Source: Zingiber officinale (taxonomy: Eukaryota; Streptophyta; Magnoliopsida; Zingiberales; Zingiberaceae). Taken from it: a DNA stretch of 64,000 bases. How positions within the stretch are numbered: position 1 is the stretch's first letter; the number at the start of each line of letters is the position of its first letter. Under the pieces are notes generated by a model. It worked only from the letters and a program-made list of their open reading frames with translations. It made no database searches and was not told the DNA's origin. This document shows, piece after piece, positions 35,501-47,633 of the stretch. Position numbers and translations under genes: made by a program. The stretch covers positions 26,285,198 to 26,349,197 of the forward strand of contig NC_056003.1 in assembly GCF_018446385.1 (NCBI RefSeq), written 5' to 3'.

Positions 35501-38500
35501 GTGACAACATATCAGGCCTTGAATAGTGAGAAGGTAGCCAACTCAAATATTGAAAGCCTGATAAAGCCAAAGAAAAACTTGGAAAATGAGCTAGATATAA
35601 CTCGGTGTAAACTTGACAAAGCTAACAAGGCAATGGAAGGCTTGGCTTCAACACTGCATGAAGTATCCACACAAGCACATGCAACACTAGAAAGATTCTT
35701 ATGTAAACAAGTAGAGGTCGAGGATTCCCATGCTCAGATTGAGGACTTGAAGATGACTATTATGAAGAATCAAGAAAATCATGAGGAAACGTTGAAGAAG
35801 TCCAAACATGAGCGTGTCTGACTTCAAGATGCTCTTGAAAGATTTGAAATGGTGATTGAAAATTTTGTATCTGAGTAGAACTTGAAAGCTCTTGATTTCT
35901 TAATTTCTATTCAAAGATCAAAGAAGAAAATTGCCACGATGAAGACAGACATGGAAAAAATAAGTGACTCTGAAAGTAGCAGAGATCAAGATAATGGCTA
36001 CAAAAGAAGATGAAGTCAAGCTGCTAGTAGATTTTGCCGACTTGTTACAAGAGGATCTTCCTCCTAGGTTACCATCTGGCTTTAAACTCAAGCACAAGTT
36101 TTTTTAACTAGAGGCGACTGATGCAGAAGGATCTAAAGATTTTATTTTTATTTTTTAGAGTTATTTTCCTCTTTTGCATTTTGAGTCCGTTTAGGATATT
36201 TTTGATTTTTAGACTGTTAAGAATTTTTCTTTTCTATTTTTTTTCCTTCATTTACAAGTTAGGATTTTAGGTATATATAAGCGTCTTGCGTCTTGTTAGT
36301 TGATGTTTAAGGGGAGAGTTTTTTTGGATTAATAATATTTTTTGACATTGCCCTTTATTTTCTTATTTCCTGGTATTCTTCTAAATCAACAGGTTTTACA
36401 ATCATTCGTAGTAAAACCAACAGAGTCAATACAACCCGTAGGATAATCGCTATCCCGTCCTGTGTCAAAAGCATAACACATGCAATATGTGAGGGCATAT
36501 TAAAGAAAACTTTGATAATCTTCTATATTGACAAAAATAAAGGGCATCCCGGTACACAAAGCTCCCGCCATGCGGGGTCCCGGGGAAGGATCCATTGTAC
36601 ACAGTCTTACCCTATTTTTTGCAAGAGGTTGTTTCCAGGATTCGAACCCGTGACCTTTTTGGTTACATGGCAACAACTTTACCGTTGCGCCAAGGCTCCC
36701 CTTCCTATATTGACAAAAATATTTAACATAAATATGACAAAGTGCACAAAGTAAAATATCCAATCAATTCTCCCTTTTAAAAAATAATATATGTAATTAT
36801 ACAATGTAAAATAGAATATGTATTATATAATAATTATGATTGATGATGTAAAATATATAACGAAATTAACATGTATATACTAGAACACTTGTAAAACGAG
36901 TGTTCAAATTAATACTTACAAGCACCCAAAACTTAACTTATGCAAGTGTTGTCACAAGAACTAATACTCTCCTGAAAACACATAATAAAATCCCTTATTA
37001 TTCAAAATATATTACTCATACCCGAGTACGAGATTCCAAATGTGTGTGGATCCAAATGTGTGACACATGTATTTTTAAAATTTTAGACATTACCAATTGT
37101 CACATGGTTGGTGTCAGAGTGTTGATAGTCAACATGGGTGCAAACAAGTAGCTCAAGAGTCCAAGTATCATATATTTGAGAGCAAGTAATAATCAATATG
37201 CAGGTTATTTATTTGGTTTGGTTCAATGCAAACTTGTTCAAACGAACCACAAATTTGGTTTATTGTTTGTCAACATATGTGGGCCATACATGTGGTAGAT
37301 GCAGTAAGTATTATTTGATTTGGTTTGATCAAGCTTTGTTCCAATAAAGAACAATTTTCAAATTTCAATTATCTGCATATGTTGATCGCATATGCCACAT
37401 GTGGTCAAAGAAACCATATATATTGCTGCACAAACCATTTGATCCTCCATATCAAAGTCAATCATAAATAAGGGACGAATAAGCTTTATGTAATGTGGTT
37501 GTCTGCAGCATACACCTAGTCATTTCCATACCCACTTTTTGAACAATGACAATGCATGAAAGAGAACTACCAAGAAAGGAGGTCAGCAAGGTGCTTCTTG
37601 GCCAGAAGAAAAAAGCTGTAAATGTCAGTAGTTGATTGGAGAAGAGAAGTTAGTATGAGTAGTTAAGATTTAAGAAGAGTGTGGAGCTAGAGGGAAGACT
37701 ACATACATTGAATGAGAAAACTCCATGGAGAGGTTTGAAAAGACAAGAACTCTAACCATAGAGGAAATTTCGCTATAACATCAAGTTGAGAGGAAAAATT
37801 ATTTTATTCAAAAGTCAGCATTTACGAATATAGATAAGACCCTAGACATTTGCATATCCACTTTTTTAAACGATGATAAACATCTGAAGGGAATACTACC
37901 AAAGAGGGCCCAATGCATGTCCCCTTTGGTTGTTGAGGGTCACAAGGAAGAAGAAAGTTGAGATTAGCAATAGGAGATTGGTGAAGAGAAGTTAGTTCTT
38001 GGTTGAAAAGAGTATAGGAGAGGAGGGGAGATTGGACTACATTCAACTAGATGCCTTCCTCAGGAGGTATGGGAAGACAAAAATTCTAACCCTAGTGGGG
38101 AGCCTCCTATATAAGTGCAAAGAATGAAGTTGATAGGAAAATTTATCTATAATCGCAACAAGGTATACATCTACATACATGGGACCTTGACATGGTACAA
38201 CTAAATATCCCATTTGAGACTAAACTGATACTAACTCTTAACAATAATCAAATACCACCACATATCATGAAAAAATGGAGTTTGTTTATATGACAAACAA
38301 AAGGATGCATCTGTCACTTTAGCAAGATATTTATATAATAAGAAGCAAATAATCATTGTTTCTAGTTGAAGTTTCAAGGGAAAAAAAAGAACACATGAAG
38401 AAGTCTCAAAACCTTATTAAGTTTCAATGCATACAACAACATTCTGGGACTTTTAATCAACTTATTAATTATGTTTTTCCAAGGGTTACATGAAAGGGTC

Positions 38501-39853
38501 AAAACTTTATGCCAAGTATTCTTCCCCTGTTCTTCCATGCTTATCATGAAAATAAACAAGCAAGCAAAGGAAATCTGAGAAAGGAAGCATTTTGACAACT
38601 TACAGAAGGATCAAATGGTTTGCCAACCGTCTCTACTACAGAGACGCCAAAGCTTCTCATGACCTCCACAAACTGCTTGTATATGCCCTGATAGCTAAAC
38701 TCAATCTTCTTTTCCTTCTCTGTTTCTGGCTTTATCTCCTTTATTGTCTTCTCAAAACTGTCAACCATAGGCAATAAACTCTCAATTACATCCCCTCGAA
38801 TATCTGATGTAAAGTTAAGGCGGTGCTTCTCAGTTTTTTTCCTAAAATTCTCAAAATCAGCTTTCATCCGGAGATATTGGTCCTTGTCAGTTGCTAACAA
38901 AGTTGTTATCTCTGCAAATTTTGCAGATAGAACAGTTTTCTGATTCTCCACAGTACATATTAGAGTCTCAATTTCTTGAGCCGTTGTTTCATCTCCTGCT
39001 ATGATAGCCTCCTTGTAAGCTTGGATAAGACTCCCCATAGATGGCAGGTCTTTTTGATTGATGCTTTCTGATATCTGGTTCTCTTCTTCACCACTAATTG
39101 TCTGGAGAAAATTAAATCAACAATAATCTAATAAGTTGTTTCAATCCGTAGGATTGATATTATGTAATCTGGAATTTCTAACATTTTTTGGCCTAAAACA
39201 CGGAAAAAATCATGAGCTTAAAACACTGTTACACTAAGCACAATAGTTGGGCAGCTATGACAAGACGACCATTTAGGAAGAAACCAACTAAGAACAAATT
39301 CAAAACAAATGAGACATTTACTTTTATTCATTGATTCTGCAGTTAATTATTAAATTAGAAGCAACTAAGCTCCCAGCACTTGGCTAACATAACTAGGCTA
39401 CTTCAGCCATAACTTAAAATCAACTACAAAAAAGCAAAACCAAACTTGCAGAATTATCCATGACAAAAGCAACTTTGGAGCATCATGACTGAAAATATTC
39501 AGCACAGAAAAAATCAATTTTTTTTGCAGTATATTAGATTCAAGAATCGATTTAGACGGGGATTAAATAATTAAATTGATGAAGGGGAAAAACAAGGGAG
39601 AAGAACGAATATACAGATACATATTATCAAAAAGAAAAAGTAGCACCTTTGAGGTTGAATCTGCGACATTGACGTGCCCCTTAAATGATCTCCGGGGAGG
39701 ACAGGAAGAGATGAGGGATGTGGAGATCGCTGAAAATTTGGCGCTAGGGTTCCGGCGGGCAGAGACGGATGTCGATCTGGAGGTTTTGAGAGATTTTGAG
39801 GAGGTCAGGGGGCGGAGCGAAGGGAAGAGGGAGTGGCTGGCAATTGCAGCCAT
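32525..39853 (-). CDS. Chloroplast GrpE nucleotide exchange factor
   Basis: Co-chaperone that promotes ADP/ATP exchange on plastid Hsp70. Three exons: 39853-39647, 39101-38604 and 32740-32525, all phase 0, giving 306 residues. Exon 1 encodes a Ser/Thr/Arg-rich chloroplast transit peptide (MAAIASHSLFPSLRP). Exon 2 holds the long dimer coiled coil and DFENFRKKTEKH, followed by LLPMVDSFEKTI and VGKPFDPS. Exon 3 begins IHEAIAREES and carries QELRRGFLLSGQLLRTATV, the GrpE beta-domain signature. The upstream in-frame start is GTG, so ATG 39853 is used. This is the CGE1/EMB1241 type by length. Intron 2 is 5.9 kb and holds several transposons on both strands. Confidence 0.93.
33830..36410 (+). mobile_element. 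Retroelement fossil: gypsy-type gag piece plus captured WEB-like coiled coil
   Basis: Lies inside GrpE intron 2 on the opposite strand. From about 34290 the plus strand shows a gypsy gag-type block (NEKFIDWLNEVERIF and SHFLPFGYTQTLF), then an acidic stretch (34572-34805). From 35336 a long coiled coil reads KAMEGLASTLHEVSTQAHA and DSHAQIEDLKMTI, resembling host WEB-family (DUF827, At1g65010-like) proteins and lacking introns. A diverged 45-base tandem repeat (CCTGAAATAGTC) is at 34125-34225. It is old, with several breaks; no function is claimed. The outer borders are approximate. Confidence 0.55.
36539..36704 (-). mobile_element. Au-type SINE with exact 16-bp target duplication
   Basis: On the minus strand it reads GGAGCCTTGGCGCAACGG (A box region), GGTCACGGGTTCGAATCC (B box), then AACAACCTCTTGC and GGGTAAGACTGTGTACA, and ends at GGGATGCCC plus T. 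These are diagnostic Au SINE blocks. The direct repeat CTATATTGACAAAAAT flanks it on both sides (36523-36538, 36705-36720), so the insertion is complete and fairly recent. It lies in GrpE intron 2. Confidence 0.93.
37500..38150. repeat. Diverged direct duplication of about 330 bases in GrpE intron 2
   Basis: CCTAGTCATTTCCATACCC onward (37517) and CCTAGACATTTGCATATCC onward (37841) are two diverged copies; both go on to a GAGAAGTTAGT block and to AAGACAA..TCTAACC. Origin unknown. Confidence 0.6.
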
Positions 39854-40424
39854 GGCGAAGAACGATAGGCCAGCGCACACTGCGGCTTCCGAGGGTTTCT
39901 CTCCTTCCTTCTCGAATGCTCTTCCATTTTATCGAGATTATAATTTTTAAAAGATAAAAAACAAACTATTTTAAAATTCTTTTAAAAAAATAATTAAATA
40001 TAAAAAATAAGATCATAAATTATTCTCGATTTAAAATCTCTAATATGAATTTAGAATTTATATAATATATTTTGGTACTTGATAAACATTTAATTAAATT
40101 ATATTTAATTATTTTAAAAAATAATATTATATAGTTTTTTTTTCATTTATCTTGTTGTGTTATATCATCGTATTTTTGTAAATGATTGTGTTTTTATTTT
40201 GTTCCTTCACTTGAAAATTTTGTTAAAATTCCAAAAATACCATGTGAAACTTACATTTTAAATAAATAAAAATATTTTAATTAAAAGATTATAAAAATAT
40301 TTCAATTGATTGAAAATTTTCTAATAATATTTTATCATCCAAATCATGTATCTAGTAAATTCTCCATCTAATTGACTTACATATTAATCTATTAAAATAT
40401 AGATAGACGTTAAAAAAATGATTA
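39854..40424. other. GrpE upstream spacer
   Basis: Presumed GrpE promoter next to 39854, then AT-rich DNA. No gene is seen. Confidence 0.5.
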
Positions 40425-40640
40425 ATTAGATTGGGTAATATTGAGCCTGAAGTGATTGGTTTGGTTCCATAGAAGTTTTCTATCGACCTAGGGTAAATCG
40501 AAAAGCACAAGCCAACATCTCTTAGTGTAAGTCTTAGTTAGAGGAAAAATTCCTGCAAATACGTCATAGTTGAGAATTAAACCGTGAATACCTGGGAGAC
40601 AACTGAGGACCCTTACCGTTGCACCATAGCCCCAGGGGCT
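40425..40640 (-). mobile_element. tRNA-derived SINE, near full length
   Basis: On the minus strand it begins GGGGCTATGGTGCAACGGTA (A-box-like), has GGTATTCACGGTTTAATTC (B-box-like), then GCAGGAATTTTTCCTCTAAC, GATTTACCC and CAATATTACCCAATC. It is the same family as 29945-30148. The ends are approximate; no clear target duplication was read. Confidence 0.7.
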
Positions 40641-40723
40641 AAACAAACACTACAAAGTTACATGGATGACTTCTCAAAAGCATCTAGAACACATTGATCA
40701 TACTATACGTGTATATTTTAACT

Positions 40724-41190
40724 AGGGGTGCAAACGAACCGAATCGAATCGAACAATATGAAAATATTGATATTCAAATTCAAGCTTAAGCTCGATTCGA
40801 AATAAAATTCAAGTTCGAATTCGATTCGAATTATTTAAACTTTAATTCGAACGTAATTGAATTTTAGTTTGAAATGACTTAAATTCGAGTTCGATTTGAA
40901 TTATTCGAATCTTAATTATTCAAATCAGAATCATAGTTCTACATTTCAAAAATCAATACTCTAGTGATGTTAATTCAAAATAGAAAATAATAAATGTATA
41001 ATGAAATTAAACAGAAGCTCACAAGTGACTCATGAACACTAGAACAAAATATGATAGATTTGAATTTGGTTCGAAAAATTGTTTGAACATGTTTGAGTTC
41101 GGTTCAAATTTGATAATTTTGAATACTAATCCAATATTATTTGAACTAGGTCGAAAAGCTCACGAGCCAACTCGATTCATTTACACCCCT
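40724..41190. mobile_element. MITE with AGGGGTGCAAACGA tips
   Basis: A 467-base element with tips AGGGGTGCAAACGAA and TTCATTTACACCCCT. The inside is built on repeated ATTCGAATT, TTCGAGTTCG and TCGAAC motifs. The tips resemble the MULE-like MITE at 15532, so the two may be related. No clean target duplication is visible. Confidence 0.65.
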
Positions 41191-41614
41191 AATTTTTGAC
41201 CCTCCTAGATCCATCAAGTTGATTTAACCAAACCACCTCAATGAATCTAAGATGGTTAAATCGTCGATGTGAGAGCATGGATGAATTCCTATGGAGAGTG
41301 AAGGCACAAAGGATATTTTGCATATATAACAAAGAGAGTGTGAGCGCAAGCAGCATGATTTGAAGAGAAACCTCTTAACATTTGTGGAACAACAAAGATA
41401 TTCAAATTGAAGTTTCTTAGTAACAAGATTCAATGATATCACATGATACATTTGCGAAGCTACCAATACATTGCAAAACTACAATTGAGTAAGTAGGCCC
41501 TTACGTCGGTTCTAATCCCCACAATCGATCTTAGTTTTACTCCAAAGAAGTATCTAATGCCAGTGTTGATGGAACCTTCATAGATTCGGAGGGGAAGAAC
41601 ATTGTCTCGTCTTC
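41191..41614. other. FAAH 3' flank
   Basis: Presumed 3' UTR and spacer downstream of the FAAH stop. No other gene is recognised. Confidence 0.5.
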
Positions 41615-44600
41615 TTACTTCGTCTCAAGGAGATTGTAGAACACTTGGGGCTTCTTGTAGCTTTTGATGCAAATTGTCTGCCATCAAATTAAAGCAACCA
41701 ATTGAAACAAAAAAGGTAAGGGATCTATTGGGAACAGATTAATGATACTTTGTTGATCACTTTATGTAACTACTTGAAAGAATCCTTTTTTGCACTAGTG
41801 ATAAGCATGAATCAAGATAGCATGCTATTTAGATCATAAAATTGTCTTCTACCTGCATTGCAAATGCTAAATGGAGTAGAGTTGCTTCCGACCATGGTCT
41901 TCCGATAAATTGTAGGCCGATTGGTAAGCCTCCCGTGTCATAGCCGACCTATTAACTCAAGAATTTAGCATACAAAGCAGCAAAAACAAAAGAAAATCCA
42001 ATAGAAGATAAAAGTTAGTTAAAGAATCAGACCATGACAGTAATTGCAGGCAATCCAAGGAAGTTTCCTGCTATGGAGTATCTCACAAGTGCGGCTGCAA
42101 CAAAGAAAAAAGGATGCTAAGTTCTTCAGCATAGCGAAAAGAGAGAAAGACAGAAACTAATTCAAGATAAGTTCTTCAACCTCCATTTATGTAGTCGAGT
42201 TCACCGGTGCTCAAAGCATCACTTAGTAATGGGTATGCAGTAACACTGAAAATAAAGAGAGCAAGCTTAAAATACTTGGTGCCAATGCAAACAGTGGCAT
42301 CTGATTGATAATGTCACTGAAGGTAAAGCTCGATACCCTGTGGTCGGTGTGACAATCACATCAGCCTTCTTAAAAATCTCTCTATGGAATTGCGTTTGTC
42401 GGTTCCTGTAAGTACATAAAGAAGAATGTGTTAGTTAGCATTTCAATGTTTCAGCAAACTAGCATTGTATCAGATGTGAAACTAGAAGTGACTTGATAAC
42501 TTGATATGGTGCTTAATTTTCAGTTACCTGATTCTTTGTGCATTCAAATAGTCTTTGCTTGTGAATGAACCATACACGGAGAGCGCAACTCGTGCATCCC
42601 AGCCTATTTCCGCACGATCACTACCTTAAAGCAACCAGCTATAAAATTAGTTTGAATGAAAAATATGAGAGAACTGGATTAAGCATTTTTGTGTGAGCTG
42701 ATTACAGTTTTGAGAGATGAGGAGCCAATGAAGCAGTGCATTCTGATCCAATTGTGACATAGTGAGCAAGCCTCATCTCTTCGATCTCGGGAACGGTCAC
42801 ATCCAGAACCTTTTTTCATAGAGGAACAAAGCAATTTACGGTTTCATTATGATGAGCCTATTCGATACTAAGTAATCTTATTTGGAACTAGAACAGAACT
42901 CATTTGTGTGTGGAAAGTAAATATCAGCATTACCTTCCATCCATACTGCTTGCATAGCATACTTATAGCTCGGTCACAACAGTTCCTTACATCAATTGTG
43001 CTATCATTAAACCACTGTTTGACAAAGTTCAGATACGAACAATCAATATGAGAGAAACTATCAAACTTAACTTTTAAAAACATATCTATGTTATGTATCA
43101 ACCTTGGAAGATTTGGCTAACTTTATGTCGGTGAGGGGCTGCGCCGAGTTGAGTAGGGGAAAGTTGAGTGAAGGCTGAAATCAGAAGGAATGTATAAGAG
43201 GTTAGATTTTCTGTCTCAATCTATAAATTTGTAACATAAAATGTAGCAAATTATCATCTTCTCACTTGTAAAAGTGTTGGTCGATTTGGAGGATCACTAC
43301 AAATAGCAGCATAACTGGAACAAGAATAGAACCAGTGGTAAGTTTTATCTCATAACAGATGAAGGGAACTAGAAAATGCATACAAATTTTTTCACAAAAC
43401 CGACGTTAAAAGAGCATCCTCGACGGTCGTTGCTAATATTCCAGGCATTCCGACAGTCCAATTCAATGGAAGAACCCTGATAAAACAATGCAAATGCATT
43501 CAGATTTGGTACAAACAGCAAAGAAGACTAGATAAGGCTATGTTGTTACCCTGAATTCGATAAGCGACTTGAAGTTGGTTTGAATCCAACAACACCACAC
43601 AAAGCTGCGGGCATTCTCACAGACCCTGAATAGTTGGATTAAAAGTTTCAAATGCTATCAATCATTAAGCACAACATTGGAAGAGGAAGCTAATTAACTT
43701 CTTACCCCCTCCATCAACTCCGAGAGCAACAGGACACAATCCAGCACACACTACTGCGGCCGATCCACTCGATGAACCTCCAGAAACCTTGTTGATGTCG
43801 CAGGGGTTCCTCGTAGCGCTTTGAAATTGAATGCAGAGAAAGAACTCAGATTGCAGTTTCAAATTCAAATTCTACAGCCGTGCGCCCACAAGGTGAAAAA
43901 CCAAATTTAAGAGCAAGAAAACAAGAGTGAAACATGGAGCAGCTACCCGTAGTGTGGATTGATGCCACTGGTCCCGGCTCCAAGCTCATGCATGTTGGTC
44001 TTCCCCACAAGGATGGCACCACATGACCTCAATTGCCTCACACAGCTTGCATCATCAATGCATGGCCTGGACTTGTGCAGCCATGTAGTCCCTCCTGCTC
44101 ACCAATTACCTGTCATTTTCCTTTCAACCATTCTTGAGATGAATCAGACACAAACTTAGAAACTCTACCAGTTGTAGGATAAGGCAGGCAGTCGATCTCA
44201 TCCTTTATAGCTACAAGAATTCCATCCATGATCGAAATTGGAGCTCCTATGGCAGATCCAAATGCATAAGTTAGTCTGAAACAAAGATAAAGTGAAATCT
44301 ATGTATATATCTCACAAGTAATTCAGTTAAATTCTTAATCTATGTACATGATAGGTTTGATCCTTTTGTCTTTATTGAATTTCAAGATATGGTGAGTTTA
44401 AGTGCCCTTTTGTAGAAACATAACATGCCATTGATTTCTAGTCCTTGGGAATATTTGAAGCAATTCAATGATTGAGACACAAAGGAAATGGGATAGACAA
44501 TTATTTATGTTGGTTGGCCTGTCCGTTTCGATCATGTAAACTATTTGAATACCTATTTGGAATCTTTGTGCTGATTCTTCTGCCTGCCTGATAATATCAT

Positions 44601-45475
44601 CAGGGCTGAAGTTAATGAAGAAAGCCATTTGGAGTTTGGGATCTTCGGACTCTTTAACAGCAGCCAAGAACCTCTTTGCAACCTTCAATTGCATGGCCAT
44701 AAGGCTAATCACTGAATTCATGTTCAAGAGCCAAAAAAAAGGAAAACTAAGATGAACACAAAGTAGTGAGACGGCAATAATACTGCAAGAGGAGTCGTTT
44801 CTCCTGATCTGTAAGCTCTCGCGAAGTCTCGGATAGTCCAACGTCTGAATTGGCAAGGTGAACCATGCAAACTGGATTCCAAACTTGCAGGAAGGCAGCC
44901 TGCGGCCTCCTGAACTCGTTCGGCCGGCGACAGATTAGGCTTAACTAGGCTAACGCTTTGCTCCGCGACGTCTGAAAATGTCACCGGCGGCCGATGAGAA
45001 GACGGATGAGTTCTTAAAAGAATTGCTTTCAGAAGACATTATGAAATTGACCTTGGTTATCATGATCAGGAACGAAGAGCGGCGGCTCTTGAATTACAGC
45101 GTTTGAGACGAGCTGCAGTAGAAGGACGATACTGAGTGTATCGTTAATTCAGAAACTCAAAATTCCAATTGAAATTTATTCATACCCTCTGAACTTTGTT
45201 GTCCTTCTTGAGGAAGTAGACCACGATGGGGCCGAGGATCCACGACTCCAGAATCCACACGAATATCTTCACGAGAAGGCCAGCCACTCGCGGAGCTGCA
45301 GATCGAAATTAAGCTTCTTCCTTGCAACTCCACCAATCGAAGAAGAAGAAGAGAAAAAAAAAACAAGAAGAAAACCTTTGACATCGGCAAGGATATAGAA
45401 CTCGTCGCTGTTCGGGCCGAGATCGACGTCGGCGACCGGCCTGTAGCACTTCCCGGCGTCCCTCAAGATCCCCAT
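41615..45475 (-). CDS. FAAH: Fatty acid amide hydrolase (amidase signature family)
   Basis: Hydrolyses N-acylethanolamines and related fatty amides; membrane-associated. Twenty exons from 45475-45376 to 41677-41615 were read with matching phases, giving 609 residues (Arabidopsis FAAH has 607). A hydrophobic segment lies at about residues 38-60 ([16 protein letters not shown]). The amidase triad is visible: Lys211 in VAIKDEID, Ser287 in GGSSSGSAA and Ser311 in DGGGSVR, a constant +6 shift from Arabidopsis K205/S281/S305. The C-terminal [12 protein letters not shown] block is also present. Start MGILRD was chosen over an in-frame ATG 66 bases upstream because the known protein starts MGK. Exon borders: 45295-45186, 45112-45052, 44971-44784, 44682-44553, 44246-44169, 44094-43947, 43818-43706, 43625-43550, 43476-43405, 43314-43266, 43174-43103, 43014-42934, 42809-42706, 42620-42528, 42405-42337, 42245-42181, 42094-42033, 41948-41853. 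Confidence 0.95.
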
Positions 45476-45541
45476 CGCTGAATTGCCACCAACAAGTCGA
45501 TCGACGAACTGAAAGAGACTGCCACAGCACTTGCTCGGCAT

Positions 45542-46430
45542 GTGCCGAGGTGCGTACAGATTTATAGAGGGTGGCTAAATTGCAGTGCGGTGCAGCCAAA
45601 AAGCGAATTGTGGAGTTCTCGTGAAGGAGGAAAGGGAAGGGAAGGGAGGGAAAAACAGGGTGGTCCTAGTTGTCGTCGTTTGGATTATTCGTGAGTGCAA
45701 CGGTAAACCATGTCCTTTTTCTTCACGTCGAGAGCTGGAGTTGGGCAGGAATTTTGTCTCCATTTGAATAATAATATATAATGTTAATTATAAAGTTGCA
45801 GAATTGGCCGCAATGGCTGATTTGCTACTGTTCCTCCTCCAGAGCATGAAAGCTTCCATGATCGGCAACCCACGGCCGCAGCTCGATCGATCGATCGATC
45901 GGTCGGTTTCCTGCCGACTCGTGTGCAAAACGCCGAACGGAGCAAGTTGGCACTGTGCTGGATGGATCCGAGGATCCGAATCTTGACAAGTTTTGAGGGG
46001 CCCGCGCACCCACCGACCATGGAGGTGGGGGATTAATGGGGGTGGAGCATCACTCAGCGGCCATTTGCTTACTAATAAAAACGGCCATTTAAGGCCTTTA
46101 GGTAGAACTCTATAAACCAACCCATTCTGTTATAGTAAATTATAGCAGAAGGTGAAATTTGTCTCCATAGTAGTTTTACATAGTCGGTCCTATGATTTAT
46201 AAGGAGATAAATTGAAAAAATTATAATGGACTAATACGGAAAAGACTTTTTCTTTAGTTTTGCTGAGATTCAATGTTAGTACATTGATGATTAGATTTGA
46301 GGATGGAATGAGTTTTTTTGTTTTAGATATCAAAATTGACCTTTTACTTTATTGTAATAAAGTTATCATGATACTCCTGTGGGAACTAAACCAACCCATT
46401 CTAGCCAAACTTTGTGATATTTAAATTTAT
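45542..46430. other. FAAH upstream region
   Basis: Presumed promoter of FAAH. Holds a short (CGAT)n run at 45886-45902. The open frames here look like chance. No other gene is recognised. Confidence 0.5.
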
Positions 46431-46880
46431 TTGATAAATTGGAATGATTGTTTTAATTTGGGTTGATTTCTTTTATGAGTTTGAGCTGACTTGAATTTAG
46501 TTAGTTTAGTTATTATCGAGTTTGTAATTTGAAATTTATGTGATTGTTTGAAAATTTTATAGTATTAAGCTTATAATATAAATGTAAGCTTATATATTTA
46601 TTTAAAAAGTTTATTTAATTATTCATGATATTGATGAGAATTTTATTAATGAACATCATTTAAAAATTTTGTTCTTGAATATTACTCATAAATATTATTT
46701 ATAAATTTTATTGTCGAATATTATTCATGAATAATAATGAACTAATATATATATATATATATATATATTTATTCATTTAATTAATTTTATGTATATTTAA
46801 TGAACATAAATAAAATTTTATCAAGTGAACATTAAATTTTTTTATAAACATTTAATTCATTTATAATCGTTTGATGCTTC
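46430..46880. repeat. Decayed copy of the MULE-like MITE, with (TA)n
   Basis: GAGAATTTTATTAATGAACA and TTTTATGTATATTTAATGAA, followed by TTAATTCATTTATAATCG, match the 3' half of the MITE at 15532-16144 in the same order. It contains (TA)n at about 46744-46768. Confidence 0.55.
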
Positions 46881-46909
46881 ATTTCCAAGTGAAAATCATA
46901 AGTGCCCCT

Positions 46910-46924
46910 TTAATAATAATAATA

Positions 46925-46963
<39 letters not shown>

Positions 46964-46964
46964 A
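46910..46964. repeat. (TTA)n microsatellite
   Basis: A run of ATT/TTA units next to the CTACGGAT-ended element. Confidence 0.95.
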
Positions 46965-46975
46965 TAGTATTAACG

Positions 46976-47633
46976 CTACGGATAATTTATTATTACAGGC
47001 TACTCTCATGGTTATGCCATGCCACATTTTTTTAATTTTTAAATATAATCTTTTTTCAATTTTTTTATTTCTTGTGTTTTTTCCCATTCTCTCCTCGTCA
47101 AAAAAGCTCACCGTGTGCCAATCGTGCCTCCTCACCGTCGGCCACTCGTCGGCCGCCTGCCCACCACGCCTACCTCGTTGGGATTCCGTTTGGATTGTAG
47201 CTAGAATCTCGACGATAATCCGACCCAAATCTGGCCACGATTGCGGTCGCTAACCTAATGGCCGGATCGCGGCCGGATTTCAATCGGATTCCGACTGCAA
47301 TCCGGCTGCAAATTAGCCGAGGTCTGGCAGCGACCGGATTCTGACTGCGATCACACTGGATCACGACTGGAATCCAACAGTGACCGAGCCGGATCGCGGT
47401 CGGAATCCATGCCACGATCCCTCAACGGTTCACCTTCCCCTCGGTCTATAGTTGGGATGGGCCCAGGCGATCGCCGACATTGGGAAGGCGGTCGGGCAGG
47501 TGGCTGGCGGGCGAGGAGGAACGGTGAGCACGACGAGTAATTTTGGCAAGAACTAAAGAAAAAAATACATTATATTAAAAAATTAAAAAAATGACATGAA
47601 CTCACCAAGAGGGCAGGCCATAGCGATCCGTAG
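46976..47633. mobile_element. Inverted-repeat element with CTACGGAT tips and GC-rich core
   Basis: The left end CTACGGAT, GGCTACTCTCATGG and CACATTTTTTTAATTTTT is matched in reverse complement by the right end (AAAAATTAAAAAAATG, GGCAGGCCATAGCG, ATCCGTAG). The 658-base element has a GC-rich core with repeated GACCGGATT, GATCGCGGCC and AATCCGGC motifs. No coding region was recognised. It could be a MULE-type element. Confidence 0.55.

Noticed and set aside
35336-35821. 161-codon coiled-coil frame as a live host gene
   Set aside because: It lies within a broken retroelement fossil in an intron, so it is treated as a captured fragment.
42621-42624. FAAH acceptor four bases earlier (TTAAG|GTAG)
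   Set aside because: It would put a stop in frame; the AG at 42622-42621 keeps [11 protein letters not shown] in frame.
45476-45541. Longer FAAH N-terminus from ATG 45541
   Set aside because: In frame, but the known FAAH start is MGK..., matching MGILRD at 45475. Not excluded.
45784-46120. Several overlapping minus-strand frames of 60-110 codons upstream of FAAH
   Set aside because: Overlapping frames with no domain; includes a (CGAT)n run; likely chance.
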